Shown: piece after piece, positions 61,780-64,000 of the stretch
Numbering within the stretch: position 1 is the stretch's first letter
Layout: every line of letters starts with the position of its first letter
Origin: LZORAL124-50-18 sp051208045
GTDB lineage: Bacteria > Pseudomonadota > Gammaproteobacteria > Pseudomonadales > Oleiphilaceae
Length of the DNA stretch: 64,000 nucleotides
Assembly: GCA_051208045.1 (NCBI GenBank)
Contig: JBPJFY010000003.1
Coordinates: forward strand, 320,433-384,432
Direction of reading: 5' to 3'
Made by a program: the position numbers and the translations under genes
Notes under the pieces: generated by a model
Database searches by the model: none
What the model was told of the DNA's origin: nothing
Seen by the model: only the letters and a program-made list of their open reading frames with translations

Positions 61780-62904
61780 ATGATAGTGTATGAGTTTGGA
61801 AAAAACTGGCAAAAGTATTTGGATGAAAATCTTTCTGAAGAGAGAGTGATTATCGCTCAGGCGCACATGCTCAAATTCTTCCGCCTGCCGAATTTAGCGG
61901 GTAAAACGTTTCTGGATGTGGGTTGTGGCAGCGGCATCCACTCGTTGGCAGCCATACTCGCAGGTGCTGAAAAGGTCGTAAGTATTGATATAGACCCCGA
62001 ATCAGTTCAATCCTGTAGTTCCTTACATAAGAGGTTTGGCGCTCATAAGAATTGGTCAATCATTGAGGGCTCAATCCTTGATGAATGTTTTGTCCGCTCT
62101 CTGGGCACCTTTGACCTGGTTTATTCCTGGGGTGTGCTTCACCACACAGGAAATATGTGGTCTGCTTTAAAGAACATCTGTATACCTCTAAACCGCGCTG
62201 GCACACTCTATGTCGCGTTGTATGCAGATGAAGTTTACCAGAACCCATCACCGGAATACTGGATAAAACTCAAAGAAGACTACAATAAAGCGAGCGCTGA
62301 AGAAAAAAGGCGCATGGAACAGGAGTATGCGTGGCAGCATATTTTGGCTCCAATTGCACAAGAGGGTAACAATCCGTTAATTTACATGGAAAACTATAAG
62401 AGCAGCCGAGGCATGGAGTTTTGGACGGACGTGCGAGACTGGTTGGGCGGCTATCCGATTGAATTCTCTACGACGTCAGCTGTATGTCGTTTTTTTAGCA
62501 CATCTCAACAAATGGAGCTACTGGATGTTTCGGCAGGCAAAGGGAACACGGAGTTTCTGTTTCGCCATAAGAACTCTTCCAATTACTGGGATAGTATCCT
62601 GGATACATTTAAACGGGTTTACCCAACGGGTAAATTACATCACCGAGAGGGGTATTCTTACTACCTGCCACTTGATAAAAACTATCAGGATTTTTGTGAC
62701 GACAATGAGCACCCAAATCGCTCGAGCCTACTGATGTTCGAAGACGGAACTCTGCTGGGCTTTCCACACGCAATACATAACGACATTGCGCGCAAAGGCC
62801 AGGGACGTTTTTCCCACTGGAAGGACCATCTTGTTTTTTCAGCCTCTGATAACTCTGATCCCAGAACCAATGGAAGAACGTACGAACTCAGAATCCCCGA
62901 ATAA
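61780..62904 (+). CDS. SAM-dependent methyltransferase
   Basis: 374 residues. The SAM-binding part is at about 42-150: GKTFLDVGCGSGIHSLAAILAGAEKVVSIDID, then FDLVYSWGVLHHTGNMWSALKNIC. The C-terminal 200 residues are of a kind seen in glycan-locus methyltransferases with a helical insertion; they are not assigned. Single gene on the plus strand between two leftward units. The target is likely a sugar, from context only. Confidence 0.82.
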   Translation: MIVYEFGKNWQKYLDENLSEERVIIAQAHMLKFFRLPNLAGKTFLDVGCGSGIHSLAAILAGAEKVVSIDIDPESVQSCSSLHKRFGAHKNWSIIEGSILDECFVRSLGTFDLVYSWGVLHHTGNMWSALKNICIPLNRAGTLYVALYADEVYQNPSPEYWIKLKEDYNKASAEEKRRMEQEYAWQHILAPIAQEGNNPLIYMENYKSSRGMEFWTDVRDWLGGYPIEFSTTSAVCRFFSTSQQMELLDVSAGKGNTEFLFRHKNSSNYWDSILDTFKRVYPTGKLHHREGYSYYLPLDKNYQDFCDDNEHPNRSSLLMFEDGTLLGFPHAIHNDIARKGQGRFSHWKDHLVFSASDNSDPRTNGRTYELRIPE

Positions 62905-63019
62905 GACAAGACATCATGCCAAACGCTTCAAAACACGATTACAAAATACTCAACTGCCTGCTCCTATACAAGACGATCTCGTCGACTACGAAATCTACGT
63001 ACTCCAGAAATAACTCAAT

Positions 63020-63706
63020 CTAAATCCAAATGTTATTGCTCATGACTCCTACCCAGGTTCCCCAAGGAAAAATGCCAATTGGACGTAGACAGTCAGCTTC
63101 CACGCACTTATCAACAAATGTTTTTATTTTTGTCTGCTTTTCTGGTGCACTTGATGACAGATAATCATCAATCACTAAAATACAATTATCGCCCAGGTGG
63201 TTGGCAAAACTTGTTAAATCTCGTTCGCCCCCCCCATCAGCGTCAATGAAAATTAACCCAATAGTTTCGCCAGCTAATTTTTGTACCACCGCATCAATGG
63301 TTTTTTGCTCATTACTCCACCCTTCTATCAAGCACACTTGGTCTTGAAGGCCAAATGTTTGAACATTTTTTCGAAAGTCGCAAATGATATCGCTCGATGG
63401 AACATGCGGATGAGATTCATACTCGCCACCCGATTCTATCGATAGGATTTTCCCCGAGTCATGTAGCCTATTACCCATAGCCAGCGCGATGGTAGAGCCA
63501 CCGATGTATGGGCCAATTTCCAGTATTCGCCCTTCAACCACTTTACCCAGGTAAGACAGTATAAGCAGCACCTCAGGACTTAACATTGATATTTTATTCA
63601 ACTCTCGAATGACAGAGTAATTTCGATGAAACTCAACACCCTGTGCGTAGTAGGCCAGCTGCTCAGGATTGGGGATAGCGCCTTTTTCCTTTGCGCTCTC
63701 ATCCAT
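63020..63706 (-). CDS. Class I SAM methyltransferase, possibly truncated by the IS element
   Basis: 228 residues from ATG 63706 (a GTG directly before it is also in frame). Domain of the Methyltransf_24/O-methyltransferase type: GRILEIGPYIGGSTIALAMG, GKILSIESG, GLIFIDADGGGERDL. Upstream of the ATG the frame stays open through 63732, where the IS left end begins, and the codons there (AFYK before the start) look coding. The original N-terminus may therefore have been cut off by the insertion. No clear ribosome site precedes ATG 63706. Confidence 0.75.
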   Translation of the reverse strand: MDESAKEKGAIPNPEQLAYYAQGVEFHRNYSVIRELNKISMLSPEVLLILSYLGKVVEGRILEIGPYIGGSTIALAMGNRLHDSGKILSIESGGEYESHPHVPSSDIICDFRKNVQTFGLQDQVCLIEGWSNEQKTIDAVVQKLAGETIGLIFIDADGGGERDLTSFANHLGDNCILVIDDYLSSSAPEKQTKIKTFVDKCVEADCLRPIGIFPWGTWVGVMSNNIWI

Positions 63707-63731
63707 CACTTTATAGAACGCTTTGAATTCT

Positions 63732-64000
63732 AGGAGCCTGTCGGACTTTTAACTCCGAACATCAAAGCGTGAGATAATAACGCCACTCTATTACTCTTAC
63801 ATCGAGAGCCAGAATTTCCATGAGTCGTTTTATCACCGCCAACCGAAACACTGATTATCTGCTACCTCCCTCTGTCGACGAGTGGCTGCCCGAGGGCCAT
63901 CTTGCTCGGTTCGTCGTGGAGGTCATCGAACATTTGGATCTCAGCATATTGACCCGGCAGTACGCTGGTCGGGGTTCTGCTGCGCATCATCCATCGGTAC
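63732..64000 (+). mobile_element. IS1182-family insertion sequence, left end
   Basis: The element seems to begin near 63732 with GGAGCCTGTCGGACTT, of the kind found at IS1182-type termini, about 88 bp before a transposase start. It runs off the right edge, so the right inverted repeat and any target duplication cannot be checked. Confidence 0.7.
63820..64000 (+). CDS. IS1182-family transposase, 3' partial
   Basis: The first 60 codons are visible, starting at ATG 63820 and open to the edge. The N-terminus MSRFITANRNTDYLLPPSVD, then EWLPEGHLARFVVEVIEHLD and LTRQYAGRGSAAHHPSV, is characteristic of IS1182/IS1182-like transposases. Whether the full gene is intact lies outside the window. Confidence 0.88.
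   Translation, partial: MSRFITANRNTDYLLPPSVDEWLPEGHLARFVVEVIEHLDLSILTRQYAGRGSAAHHPSV

Noticed and set aside
62786..63013. Open frame overlapping the end of the 61780-62904 methyltransferase, ending in DYEIYVLQK
   Set aside because: Mostly inside the real gene in another frame. The tail has coding-like codons and could be a remnant, but there is too little to call.

Overview
The window reads as chromosome of a motile, aerobic gammaproteobacterium of the Pseudomonadales/Oceanospirillales type (Pseudomonas, Marinobacter, Hahella and Ketobacter relatives). The evidence is an RdgC homologue, a DUF2788 protein, an imuA-imuB-dnaE2 SOS cassette, LexA boxes of the CTGT-N8-ACAG type, a PhaC-family hydrolase, a DUF1329 protein and sigma-28 flagellar promoters. 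Genus cannot be fixed from the sequence alone. No rRNA, tRNA or CRISPR array was seen.

Bases 1-10.6 kb: a TrpXYZ-type ABC importer (substrate-binding gene cut by the left edge); a Ser/Thr kinase-PP2C-FHA phosphorylation module whose kinase carries a second, degenerate kinase domain; a DUF2853 protein and two small unknowns; a possible small RNA; a DUF4214 metalloprotease-like protein; and a PhaC-like hydrolase with a serine nucleophile.

10.6-24.3 kb: the SOS mutasome cassette imuA-imuB-dnaE2 behind a perfect LexA box, then a DUF1499 lipoprotein, a periplasmic binding-like protein, a hybrid histidine kinase lacking its phospho-acceptor His, acylphosphatase, a VWA/beta-barrel fusion, lexA with two LexA boxes, and two conserved hypotheticals. 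24.4-34.1 kb: DUF1329 protein, a receiver-CheC-like protein next to a diguanylate cyclase, DUF2788, EVE, glutaredoxin-like protein, rdgC, a Pat-type acetyltransferase and an HDAC-family deacetylase.

34.2-39.6 kb holds late flagellar genes on the minus strand (fliC, flaG, fliD, fliS) with two clear sigma-28 promoters. Directly upstream of fliC begins a region of about 24 kb devoted to glycan making and modification (39.6-63.7 kb). Its parts are an asparagine-synthetase/glycosyltransferase fusion; three proteins sharing one Rossmann module, either alone or joined to a methyltransferase or a radical SAM enzyme; a SlyD-like FKBP; three radical SAM proteins; a second AsnB; WbqC; a sugar dehydratase/aminotransferase pair; and a minus-strand operon with FkbH, ACP, MaoC, methyltransferase, AAC(3)-type and GNAT acyltransferases, an M20 hydrolase and a glycosyltransferase.

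The position next to fliC suggests, but does not prove, a flagellin-glycosylation island. In this reading the dehydratase and aminotransferase make a nucleotide amino sugar, the FkbH/ACP set makes an unusual acyl (possibly O-methylglyceryl) group, and the acyltransferases, amidotransferases and methyltransferases decorate it. An IS1182-type element enters at the right edge and may have truncated the last methyltransferase gene. By eye the 54-64 kb part is more AT-rich than the rest; this was not computed.
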